Shown: piece by piece, positions 25,677 to 33,284 of the stretch
Layout of the letters: each line of letters begins with the position of its first letter
Position numbering within the stretch: the first letter of the stretch is position 1
Origin: CAXBNB01 sp965267535
GTDB taxonomy: Bacteria > Bacteroidota > Bacteroidia > Cytophagales > Cyclobacteriaceae
DNA length: 64,000 nt
NCBI GenBank assembly: GCA_965267535.1
Contig: OZ254082.1
Location: 3,534,001-3,598,000, forward strand
Direction of reading: 5' to 3'
Program-made: the position numbers and the translations under genes
The notes under the pieces: generated by a model
Seen by the model: the letters and a program-made list of their open reading frames with translations, nothing else
Told to the model about the DNA's origin: nothing
Database searches by the model: none

Positions 25677-27554
25677 TTAATAGTATAATTTTTGTTTTTT
25701 CTTATTTTCCTGATATTCCTTGTATGCCTCCTTCACTGTCTCCATTTCTGTGGTTTCTGCTACCGGCACCTCCCACCAGGCATAACCGTCTACACCCTCA
25801 TACCTATCGCATTCGGTATAGATAACTGTCGTTTTTTGTATTTTCTTGGCATCTACGAGAGCCTGTTGTAATTCCTGATGCGTATCGCATGAGATCACAT
25901 GCGCTCCCAGACTGGCCGCATTGGCTGCCAGGTCTACCGGCAGAGGCTGGGCTTGCTGTCCGTTTTGCCTATCGGAAAGGATTTCTCCATTTTGACGAGC
26001 CAAAAAACGAGTACCAAAACCTTCACTACCCAAAGACCGGGACAAAGAACCTATACTCTTATAGCCGTCATTGTTGATGAGCACGATGGTCAGCTTATAG
26101 CCTTCCTGTATGGAAGTCACAATCTCCTGAGCGAGCATCAGGTAACTACCATCTCCCACCATCACATAAATTTCTCTGTCGGGATCAGCCATTTTTGCAC
26201 CTAACCCTCCTGCTATTTCATACCCCATACAAGAGTAACCGTACTCCAGATGAAATCCTTTACTGTTTTTGGTTCTCCAAAGTTTGTGCAAATCGCCCGG
26301 CAAACTACCAGCTGCACACACTACCACATCGTTTTCTTCGCAGCTATCATTCACAGCTCCTATTATTTCCCCCTGACTCATCAGGTTGTCGTGACGGTAG
26401 CCATACACCTCCGACACTTTTTCGTCCCACGTACGATTGTGCTGCTGCACCTCCTCTTTGTAGGTTGAATCTACCGCATAATCAGACAGGGCTTCCGTTA
26501 GCTCCTCCAGTATTGCTTTCGCATCGCCCTGCAGCATAAGCCCGCTATGTTTTGCTGCATCAAACTCGCTGATATTAATATTAACAAACTTCACTTCCGG
26601 ATGCTGAAAGGCCGTTTTAGAAGCCGTAGTAAAGTCGCTGTAGCGTGTACCCAGTCCTATCACCAGGTCTGCCTCAGCCGATACCTTCACTGCTCCGGGA
26701 GTACCTGTAGCTCCTACAGCTCCCAGATTAGCCGGGTTGTCGTAGCGCAAGGCACCCTTTCCTGCAAATGTTTCTGCCACAGGAATTCCCGTTTTTGCTA
26801 CCAACTGCTCCAACACGGATAGCGACTCGCTATAATGCGCTCCTCCTCCTGCTACGATTAGTGGCCGCTTACTTTTCTTTATCAGCTCCACAGCCTTCAA
26901 CAGCTGTTCTTTATCGGCTCTGGGTCGTTGTATTTTCCATACCTTCTTCTGAAACAATTGCTCAGGAAAATCGAAAGATTCTGCCTGTACATCTTGTGGC
27001 AAAGCCAGCGTAACAGTACCTGTTTCCGCAGGAGATGTAAGTACTCGCATTACTTCCGGCAGTGAGTAAATGAGTTGTTCTGCACGGTTTATTCTATCCC
27101 AGTACTTAGATATAGGCTTAAAACAATCATTGGCAGAAATGTCCTGTGTAGCTCCGGATTCCAGTTGTTGGAGCACAGGGGCTACATTTCGTCTGGCAAA
27201 AATATCACCCGGCAATAGCAACACCGGCAATCGGTTGATAGTAGCTCCTGCTGCGGCGGTGATCATATTGGTGGCTCCCGGCCCTATGGAGGTAGTACAC
27301 ACCAATGCACTCATCCTGTTTTTCATCTTGGCATAAGCTGCCGCCGTATGCACCATAGATTGTTCGTTGCGGCACTGATAGTACTGCATTTCTTTCTGTT
27401 CCTGAATAGCCTGCCCGATCCCGGCCACATTGCCATGACCGAATATACCGAAGCATCCTCCAAAAAACTTGTGTTGTTTGCCGTCGCGTTCTACATACTG
27501 ATTGTTGAGATAGCGCATAACGGCCTGAGCTACTGTAAGTCGAATAGTTGCCAT
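25677..27554 (-). CDS. iolD: Trihydroxycyclohexane-1,2-dione hydrolase (ThDP dependent)
   Basis: This 625-residue enzyme hydrolyses the cyclic diketone to 5-deoxy-glucuronate. The pyrimidine-binding half includes FFGGCFGIFGHGNVAGIGQAIQE and CTTSIGPGATNMITAAA. The central domain has LIVAGGGAHYSES and LGAVGATGTPGAVK, and the ThDP-binding motif is VMVGDGSYLMLAQEIVTSIQEGYKLTIVLINND. The active-site Glu and the FGGC/GHGN N-terminus distinguish it from acetolactate synthases. Only 1 bp separates it from the stop of iolC, so the two are translationally coupled. Confidence 0.94.
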   Translation of the reverse strand: MATIRLTVAQAVMRYLNNQYVERDGKQHKFFGGCFGIFGHGNVAGIGQAIQEQKEMQYYQCRNEQSMVHTAAAYAKMKNRMSALVCTTSIGPGATNMITAAAGATINRLPVLLLPGDIFARRNVAPVLQQLESGATQDISANDCFKPISKYWDRINRAEQLIYSLPEVMRVLTSPAETGTVTLALPQDVQAESFDFPEQLFQKKVWKIQRPRADKEQLLKAVELIKKSKRPLIVAGGGAHYSESLSVLEQLVAKTGIPVAETFAGKGALRYDNPANLGAVGATGTPGAVKVSAEADLVIGLGTRYSDFTTASKTAFQHPEVKFVNINISEFDAAKHSGLMLQGDAKAILEELTEALSDYAVDSTYKEEVQQHNRTWDEKVSEVYGYRHDNLMSQGEIIGAVNDSCEENDVVVCAAGSLPGDLHKLWRTKNSKGFHLEYGYSCMGYEIAGGLGAKMADPDREIYVMVGDGSYLMLAQEIVTSIQEGYKLTIVLINNDGYKSIGSLSRSLGSEGFGTRFLARQNGEILSDRQNGQQAQPLPVDLAANAASLGAHVISCDTHQELQQALVDAKKIQKTTVIYTECDRYEGVDGYAWWEVPVAETTEMETVKEAYKEYQENKKKQKLYY

Positions 27555-27555
27555 A

Positions 27556-28575
27556 TTAAAAACCTCCTCTTTTAGCGATAAAATCCATTGATTGCTCCAG
27601 CGTGGGCATAAAATTGGCGCACCCTGGCTGTAATACTACCTGCGCTCCACTGGCATTGCCCATGCGGCAGGCTTTGTACAAATCCCACCCCTGCAGGTAG
27701 CCATAAATAAACCCACTGGCAAAGGCGTCTCCAGCTCCCAGTACGTTTAGTACTTCCACAGGAAAACCCGGAACTTTCTGTTTTGTTCCGTCCGCTTTGC
27801 GAATGGTTACTCCATCGGCACCACTTTTCACGATCAGCGTTTCTACTCCCAGTTTTAGTATGCCCTCTATGGCAGCTTCCAGATCACCGGATATCTCCGG
27901 TGCTGATATTTGCTGATCCTTGATAGTCACCTGATCGCTAGAATGCAGCATAGTAGCCAAAATCTCCTCTTCTGTACCTATCGCTATTTTGGTTTTGGGT
28001 AGTATAGACCTTATCATCAACCCAAATGAGCGTATGTCTTTCCACTGGTCGGCTCGAAAATCCAAATCCAACAGCACCGGCACATTATTCTGGCTGGCCA
28101 GCTCTACGGCATGAAACACCGCACTACGAGCAGGCTCCTGGTTGAGGGCTGTGCCCGAGATTTCCAGCAGGCGGCTTCCGGCTATATTGGCCTTGTCTAC
28201 ATGATCTACCGTAAGTTGATTGTCGGCACAATTATCCCTGTAGTATACCAAAGGAAACCGATCGGGTGGTTCTATACCCAGCACTACCGCACTGGTACGA
28301 GCATGCTTCAGCTTCGGTATATAGTCGGTGTTTACCTTTTCTTTCCTGAGAAAATTAAGAATAAAATCGCCTACTTTATCTTCACCTACTGCCGTAAGCA
28401 AGGCTGCATTCATGCCTAAGCGGCTGCAACCTACCGCAATATTGAGCGGAGAACCGCCTACATAAGCGTCAAAGCCTTTGATATCTTCAAAAGCAGCTCC
28501 TATGTTTTGAGAATACAGGTCTATTGAAGACCGTCCCATCGTTATTACATCCGTATGATAATTTGCCATATTCAT
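27556..28575 (-). CDS. iolC: 5-dehydro-2-deoxygluconokinase (PfkB family)
   Basis: This 339-residue kinase phosphorylates 2-deoxy-5-keto-gluconate at O6. It has ITMGRSSIDLYSQNIGA at the N-terminus, the sugar-binding GGSPLNIAVGCSRLG, and the PfkB C-terminal signature VEVLNVLGAGDAFASGFIYGYLQ with the catalytic Asp. MNMANY offers two starts (28575 or 28569); the first is used here. It overlaps no neighbour, lies 12 bp after iolB and 1 bp before iolD. Confidence 0.92.
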   Translation of the reverse strand: MNMANYHTDVITMGRSSIDLYSQNIGAAFEDIKGFDAYVGGSPLNIAVGCSRLGMNAALLTAVGEDKVGDFILNFLRKEKVNTDYIPKLKHARTSAVVLGIEPPDRFPLVYYRDNCADNQLTVDHVDKANIAGSRLLEISGTALNQEPARSAVFHAVELASQNNVPVLLDLDFRADQWKDIRSFGLMIRSILPKTKIAIGTEEEILATMLHSSDQVTIKDQQISAPEISGDLEAAIEGILKLGVETLIVKSGADGVTIRKADGTKQKVPGFPVEVLNVLGAGDAFASGFIYGYLQGWDLYKACRMGNASGAQVVLQPGCANFMPTLEQSMDFIAKRGGF

Positions 28576-28587
28576 GTGAGTTCGCTT

Positions 28588-29457
28588 TTAATGGGCACTT
28601 ACCATGGGTACACGAGGGTCTTTTCCCGACCAGGAGTCATAAATCCATTTATGATCCGGATCGTCTGTGGCTGCCAACGATTGATCACTACCTGTTAGGA
28701 AATTGAGGTAGTAGATATTGTATCCATGTCCAGCAGCTACCGGATGGTATCCGCTGGGTATCATTACCAGGTCATTGTTTCTGGCTACTGCCAACTCATC
28801 CAGGCTTCTATCCTGGGAGTATATTTGCTGTATGGCGTACCCTTGTGGTTTGTCTGTTTTGTAGAAGTACGTTTCTTCCAAGCGAGCCTCTTTCACATTT
28901 CCGTTTTCATCCAGTATGCGTTCGTCGTGCTTATGTGCCGGAAAAGAGCTCCAATTACCAGAAGGCGTATATACCTCTACAGATACCAGCCGCTGGCAAG
29001 CAAAACCCGGCTCAATCAAAGAATTGATCTGGCGTGTGGCATTATCCCCACCCCGTATTTCTATGGCAGCCTCGTCGGGTGTTTTAAATCGCGCTGGATA
29101 ATCTTCATCTGCATGACACCACCCACAGGCAATATCAAGAATCTCGCTTTCAGCTTTAAGCTTAAATGAGGTATGACGTGGCAAATACAAGGTATGAGCG
29201 ATCCCCTCAAATACACTTTTACGTCCGTTTTGAGTGGCCCAGTTTCCTTTATCGGTCTGTACAGAATAATCACCCGAAAGAAGAATGATGCCGTATTCAT
29301 TGTCACCGGTATTGCCTTCCCAAACTTCTCCCTGCTTCATTAATCTGGCGTTGAAATTGAGAAATTCCCAACCTGCATCTTTAGCCAGTACTTCCTGGTA
29401 TATCCCTGATGTTGCTATGGGTTTTAGCAAAAGGGGATACTTCTTATCTCTGTTCAT
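28588..29457 (-). CDS. iolB: 5-deoxy-glucuronate isomerase
   Basis: This 289-residue double cupin isomerises 5-deoxy-glucuronate to 2-deoxy-5-keto-gluconate. It has the IolB N-terminal NFNARLMKQGEVWEGNTGDNEYGIILLSGDYSV and a conserved metal-binding core in the second cupin (SSFPAHKHDE ... EARLEETYFYKTDKPQGYAIQQIY), then the conserved GYHPVAAGHGYNIYYLNFL. It sits 132 bp downstream of iolJ, with a stable hairpin in between, and 12 bp upstream of iolC. Confidence 0.93.
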   Translation of the reverse strand: MNRDKKYPLLLKPIATSGIYQEVLAKDAGWEFLNFNARLMKQGEVWEGNTGDNEYGIILLSGDYSVQTDKGNWATQNGRKSVFEGIAHTLYLPRHTSFKLKAESEILDIACGWCHADEDYPARFKTPDEAAIEIRGGDNATRQINSLIEPGFACQRLVSVEVYTPSGNWSSFPAHKHDERILDENGNVKEARLEETYFYKTDKPQGYAIQQIYSQDRSLDELAVARNNDLVMIPSGYHPVAAGHGYNIYYLNFLTGSDQSLAATDDPDHKWIYDSWSGKDPRVPMVSAH

Positions 29458-29493
29458 AAGTCGTATATTTTTAAGTGATTAGTGGCAAAGATT

Positions 29494-29544
29494 AAAGACC
29501 GGCCGCTGGGTTTCTGGCCCAAGATCCAGCGGCCATAGGTCTTT
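29494..29544 (-). repeat. Strong hairpin between iolJ and iolB
   Basis: GGCCGCTGG (29501-29509) pairs perfectly with CCAGCGGCC (29526-29534), and an outer 7-bp stem AAAGACC/GGTCTTT (29494-29500 with 29538-29544) extends it across a 3-nt bulge. The GC-rich 16-bp structure lies in the only large gap of the upstream half of the operon. There is no U-run behind it on the minus strand, so it looks more like an RNA-processing or stability element than an intrinsic terminator. Confidence 0.7.
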
Positions 29545-29589
29545 AGTCAACAAAAGGTCTTTACCACAGTAATATGGTATCAGTATGTG

Positions 29590-30528
29590 TTACTCAAAAT
29601 CTGTATTGTGGCCTGTAGAGCCCATCAATTCAAATTTTTGAGTCAAAAATTTTATCTGCTCATCCACGTATGTTTTCCCGGGCACGATGGGGTCAAACTT
29701 ATCAGGATGCTGAGCAAAAAACTCACGATGCACTCTGGTCCAGAGCAACCTCGTATCTGTAGCTATATTTACTTTGCATACTCCATAGGCAATGGATCGC
29801 TTCAATTCTTCAGGATCAACACCCTTAGCTGAAGCATCCAGCTTGCCTCCGTACGCATTTATTTTCTCTATTTCGGCGTAGTTTACAGCCGAACCTCCGT
29901 GTAATACAAGCGGGAAGCCACTCAGTTTTTGTTGTATCTCCTCTAAAATATCGAACTGCAGGCCTTGCCCCCCCGAAAACTTGTAGGCGCCATGTGAGGT
30001 ACCTACAGCTATAGCCAGACTATCACATCCCGTTCGGTCTACAAATTCCACCACATCGTCGGGATTGGTATATCGGGCATATTTATCTTCTATCGCTATA
30101 TCGTCCTCTACTCCACTCAATACTCCCAATTCAGCTTCTACACTTATACCTTTCTGATGTGCAGCATCAACTATTTTTTTGGTTATGGCTATGTTGTTTT
30201 CAAATTCTTCGTGCGATGCATCTATCATCACAGATGTGTATTCACCGGAGGCTATGGCATCCATAGCGTGATCTTCCACACCATGATCGAGATGAACCGC
30301 ATACACCGTATCGGGATACATCCTGGCAGCCGCATTGATCATCCCCATAAGCATAGTAGCATGAGCATAGTTTCTGGCCACCGGGGTGGTTTGTACTATA
30401 AAAGGTGAACGACTTTGCTGCGCAGCTGCAAACAAACCCAACACCTGTTCCATGGTAAATACATTCACAGCTGCTATGGCATATTTGCCATAACACTCCT
30501 TGAATAATTTGTCTGTAGTTACCTTCAT
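29590..30528 (-). CDS. iolJ: Class II aldolase, 2-deoxy-5-keto-gluconate 6-phosphate aldolase type
   Basis: This 312-residue zinc aldolase of the fructose-bisphosphate aldolase class II family probably cleaves DKG-6-phosphate to dihydroxyacetone phosphate and malonate semialdehyde. VYAVHLDHGVEDHAMDAI carries the catalytic Asp and Zn-binding His residues. SVEAELGVLSGVEDDI, LAIAVGTSHGAYKF, LVLHGGSAVN and CKVNIATDTRLLW supply the remaining metal and phosphate sites. It is the first structural gene after the regulator and lies directly behind two palindromic operators. A glycolytic FBP aldolase is the alternative, but the context favours IolJ. Confidence 0.87.
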   Translation of the reverse strand: MKVTTDKLFKECYGKYAIAAVNVFTMEQVLGLFAAAQQSRSPFIVQTTPVARNYAHATMLMGMINAAARMYPDTVYAVHLDHGVEDHAMDAIASGEYTSVMIDASHEEFENNIAITKKIVDAAHQKGISVEAELGVLSGVEDDIAIEDKYARYTNPDDVVEFVDRTGCDSLAIAVGTSHGAYKFSGGQGLQFDILEEIQQKLSGFPLVLHGGSAVNYAEIEKINAYGGKLDASAKGVDPEELKRSIAYGVCKVNIATDTRLLWTRVHREFFAQHPDKFDPIVPGKTYVDEQIKFLTQKFELMGSTGHNTDFE

Positions 30529-30656
30529 CGAAACAAGTATTATATCTGATTGAATACACTTTGAAAACAGCGAAAAACACTTTGTTTTCTGTGCTTTACG
30601 AATATAAAATTGGCTCCAAAAAATGGATATATAGCGTTTTTAGGGCGATTTTTTAA

Positions 30657-30670
30657 TGCAAAGGTTTGCA
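30657..30670. promoter_or_regulatory. LacI-type operator 1 upstream of iolJ
   Basis: TGCAAAGGTTTGCA is palindromic except for the central GG and follows the LacI-family pattern TGCAAA-NN-TTTGCA. It lies about 130 bp before iolJ, and an identical copy sits 23 bp away (centre to centre). The adjacent LacI protein is the expected binder. Confidence 0.75.
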
Positions 30671-30679
30671 ATCCTATCC

Positions 30680-30693
30680 TGCAAAGGTTTGCA
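30680..30693. promoter_or_regulatory. LacI-type operator 2 upstream of iolJ
   Basis: This is a second exact copy of TGCAAAGGTTTGCA. The 23-bp centre-to-centre spacing is close to two helical turns, so two repressor dimers could bind on nearly the same face. On the minus strand the operator contains AACCTTTG, which is 7 of 8 to the TAnnTTTG promoter element, so binding could block polymerase directly. Confidence 0.75.
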
Positions 30694-30807
30694 CTGCAGG
30701 ACAAACAAAAAACCGCTAACAAATCGGCATTTGAGGATCAGAAATAAAGAATGAAAAGTGAGAGCATTGCTACAGCAAAAACCGGGTGCCAATGACTTTC
30801 TGTCGGA

Positions 30808-31827
30808 TTACTTAACAGACGATTCTCTTACTACCAAATCAGGCTTGAGAATTTCACACCTCAACGGACGCTCCGCATCAGAATTATTTATAGCCTTGAG
30901 CAATATACGAGCAGCAAGCATGCCCATTTCGTAGGTAGGCTGATCGATAGTAGACAGGGTAGGATAAGCAAATGCTGAAAAAGGGTCATTATCAAAGCCT
31001 ACCAGCGCTATTTCGTGTGGTACTTTCACCTGTTTTTCTCTCAATACCGACAAAGTACCTATAGCTATACCGTCATTCACAGCAAAAATACCATCTGGTC
31101 TCTCTTTCAGGTCCAGCAACCGGCGGGCAGGGTCTATGCCGTCTTCCATCTGAAAAAACTGACTTTGCACAATCAATTCTTCCTTGATCGGTATGTTGTG
31201 TTTTTTTAAGGTGTCGATATACCCTTTCTTTCTATGCTCAGCAATAGACAAATCCTGTGGTCCGGCTATATGGGCTATGCGCTTGCACCCTACCTCTATG
31301 AGGTGCTCTACAGCCAGACAAGCTCCATGATAATCGTCTACAAGCACCTTGTCTACGGCTAACCCCTCACAATCTCTATCGAATACCACTACAGGGATAT
31401 TATTTTGTCGCAACTTTTCAAAATGTGTATAGTCTGTAGTGTTATAAGAACTGGATATCAAAAAACCATCTACTCTGGAGGATAGTAGGGTTTCAATACC
31501 TTTAAGCTCGGTTTCATACGATTCGTTCGACTGACTTATGATCACATGCTGCCCTTCGGGATCCAGCACATCCTGAACACCACATATAATACTCGAAAAA
31601 AAATAACTGGTAATCTCCGGCACCACTATGCCTATGGTGTTACTTTTTTTGTTGAGCAGACTTAGCGCCAGCGAATTAGGTTGATATCCTCTCTTTTTTG
31701 CCAGTTCTTTTACCAGTGCCTTGGTTTGGTCTTTTATAGCCGGGTGGTCTCTCAGCGCTCTTGAGACTGTAGATGGCGAAATATTCAATTCTCTGGCTAA
31801 ATCTATTATAGTGACAGAACCTGACAT
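30808..31827 (-). CDS. LacI family repressor of the inositol operon
   Basis: The protein has 339 residues from ATG 31827, which places the LacI helix-turn-helix at its N-terminus (VTIIDLARELNISPSTVSRALRDHPAI); the frame is open 12 codons further upstream. The hinge is KKRGYQPNSLALSLL, and a periplasmic-binding-protein-like sensor domain follows (NTIGIVVPEITSYFFSSIICGVQDVL ... GFDNDPFSAFAYPTLSTIDQPTYEMG). It lies upstream of iolJ in the same direction, separated by 279 bp that contain the two operators. The ligand is probably an inositol intermediate such as DKG-phosphate; this is inference from other iol regulators. Confidence 0.9.
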   Translation of the reverse strand: MSGSVTIIDLARELNISPSTVSRALRDHPAIKDQTKALVKELAKKRGYQPNSLALSLLNKKSNTIGIVVPEITSYFFSSIICGVQDVLDPEGQHVIISQSNESYETELKGIETLLSSRVDGFLISSSYNTTDYTHFEKLRQNNIPVVVFDRDCEGLAVDKVLVDDYHGACLAVEHLIEVGCKRIAHIAGPQDLSIAEHRKKGYIDTLKKHNIPIKEELIVQSQFFQMEDGIDPARRLLDLKERPDGIFAVNDGIAIGTLSVLREKQVKVPHEIALVGFDNDPFSAFAYPTLSTIDQPTYEMGMLAARILLKAINNSDAERPLRCEILKPDLVVRESSVK

Positions 31828-31998
31828 AGATAGTGAAATACGTGTAGTTGATAGTAAGTACAAATAATTACATTAAAATCAAATGCAGCAAGCGTTAGAG
31901 GCATTATATTTTGTAGTTCTGTTGGCTTAGTGAAATGCATATCAAACGTAAAAACAACTTTATTAGAGGGTTACGCCGTTAATAATGATTGATTTCTG

Positions 31999-32006
31999 TA
32001 ACTTTG
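31999..32006 (+). promoter_or_regulatory. Promoter -7 element of the PfkB kinase gene
   Basis: TAACTTTG is a perfect TAnnTTTG element 28 bp before ATG 32034. Its presence argues against the alternative upstream start at 31989. The -33 TTG is not clear. Confidence 0.5.
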
Positions 32007-32033
32007 CGCGCTATTAGAAAAAGCATAGCAAGT

Positions 32034-32915
32034 ATGAGGAATATAATCACGATTGGGCACATCACTAAAGACAGAGTGGTAACTGTAGACTCTGAACGAT
32101 ACATGCCCGGAGGAACCGCATACTATTTCAGCAAAGCACTCAATACCCTGCAGGCTGACTTTCAGCTCATTACTGCAGTAGGAGCTACAGAGATGCCCGT
32201 AGTAAAAACACTCGAACAGGAAGGTATCGATACGACCACTTTACCCAGTGAGCATTCTGTTTTTTTTGAAAACATTTATGAAAAAAACCAGGACAACCGC
32301 GAGCAAAATGTTTTGACCAAAGCTGCTCCATTTACTACAGACAATGTTAAAACTGCTGACGCCAACTACATACATCTCGGGCCACTACTCAACGACGATA
32401 TCTCTGTAGAGCTTATTGGTACTTTGGCTGAAAAGGCTAAAATCTCTCTCGATATTCAGGGATTTTTGCGCTACACCGAAAACCAAAAAGTAATCTATGC
32501 TGACTGGCAAGAAAAAGAAAAAGGCCTGCAGCTGGTGCATACCTTAAAGGCTAACGAAAAAGAAACAGAAATTATATCAGGAGAAAAAGATCCTGAAAAA
32601 GCTGCTGTGACTCTGGCCAAAATGGGGGTAAATGAAGTGATCATAACCCTTGGCAGTCAGGGTTCGCTGGTTTATGCTGACGACACATTTTATGCTATAC
32701 CTGCTTATACGCCAAAGCAGGTGATAGATGCCACCGGTTGTGGAGACACCTACATGGCCGGGTACTTATACCAAAGAAGCAAAGGGGCGTCCATAGAAGA
32801 TGCCGGCAGATTTGCTGCCGCTATGGCTACTTTAAAAATCCAGTCATTTGGCCCTTTTGATAAACGCGAAGATGAGGTACTGGAACTCATCGAAAATAGT
32901 GAAGTAGTAAAATAA
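32034..32915 (+). CDS. PfkB family carbohydrate kinase, possibly inositol-kinase-like
   Basis: This 293-residue ribokinase-fold kinase begins MRNIITIGHITKDRVV. It has a short lid region (ERYMPGGTAYYFSKAL), the segment IHLGPLLNDDISVELIG, the strand SLDIQGFLRYTENQ, and the C-terminal catalytic signature VIDATGCGDTYMAGYLYQ. The HLGPL and DIQGFLR segments resemble the PfkB-type myo-inositol 3-kinases of plants and archaea, from memory. It is divergent from the LacI regulator of the iol operon. I chose ATG 32034 over 31989 because of the promoter element at 31999. PfkB membership is safe; inositol as substrate is inference. Confidence 0.82.
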   Translation: MRNIITIGHITKDRVVTVDSERYMPGGTAYYFSKALNTLQADFQLITAVGATEMPVVKTLEQEGIDTTTLPSEHSVFFENIYEKNQDNREQNVLTKAAPFTTDNVKTADANYIHLGPLLNDDISVELIGTLAEKAKISLDIQGFLRYTENQKVIYADWQEKEKGLQLVHTLKANEKETEIISGEKDPEKAAVTLAKMGVNEVIITLGSQGSLVYADDTFYAIPAYTPKQVIDATGCGDTYMAGYLYQRSKGASIEDAGRFAAAMATLKIQSFGPFDKREDEVLELIENSEVVK

Positions 32916-33096
32916 TTCACTCCGACCAATCTCAAGACACAAACCTATACTGCACTTTAAACCTAAAAAGCATACAGTATGGTCTGCTACACACAACAAA
33001 CTCTATCTAAACGAACAATTAAAACCGACATGAACCGATTTCACTGGATGCAATACAGCCCTATAAAGCACCGGTACAAGGACAGACCTCCCCAAT

Positions 33097-33240
33097 AAAA
33101 AAACCCGCTGAAACCCCAAATTGAGGTAAACAGCGGGAGTTAATTACCAGCTATGGAAGTCGTTTCACAGATGGATTTTTTGTTGTCTACTTTGCAAGTC
33201 TAAGACCTCTTAGCATAAAGTAAACGACTATGTCCGTTGG
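33097..33240 (-). ncRNA. Candidate minus-strand structured small RNA
   Basis: Between two plus-strand genes lies an intrinsic terminator that points to the minus strand: CCCGCTG/CAGCGGG (33104-33110 with 33131-33137) plus a seven-base U-run at 33097-33103. No minus-strand gene lies upstream of it. The sequence from about 33240 inward can fold: AGTCGTTT/AAACGACT (33222-33229 with 33158-33165), or alternatively a 9-bp helix (33217-33225 with 33085-93 of the next hundred, i.e. 33185-33193) enclosing CTAAGA/TCTTAG. AATATTTG on the minus strand near 33247-33254 could be its promoter. A 9-codon frame MLRGLRLAK (33216-33187) lies inside. I do not recognise a known RNA family. Confidence 0.4.
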
Positions 33241-33284
33241 TGATTCAAATATTATCACGAGTGATAAATTATTGTCCTTTAACG

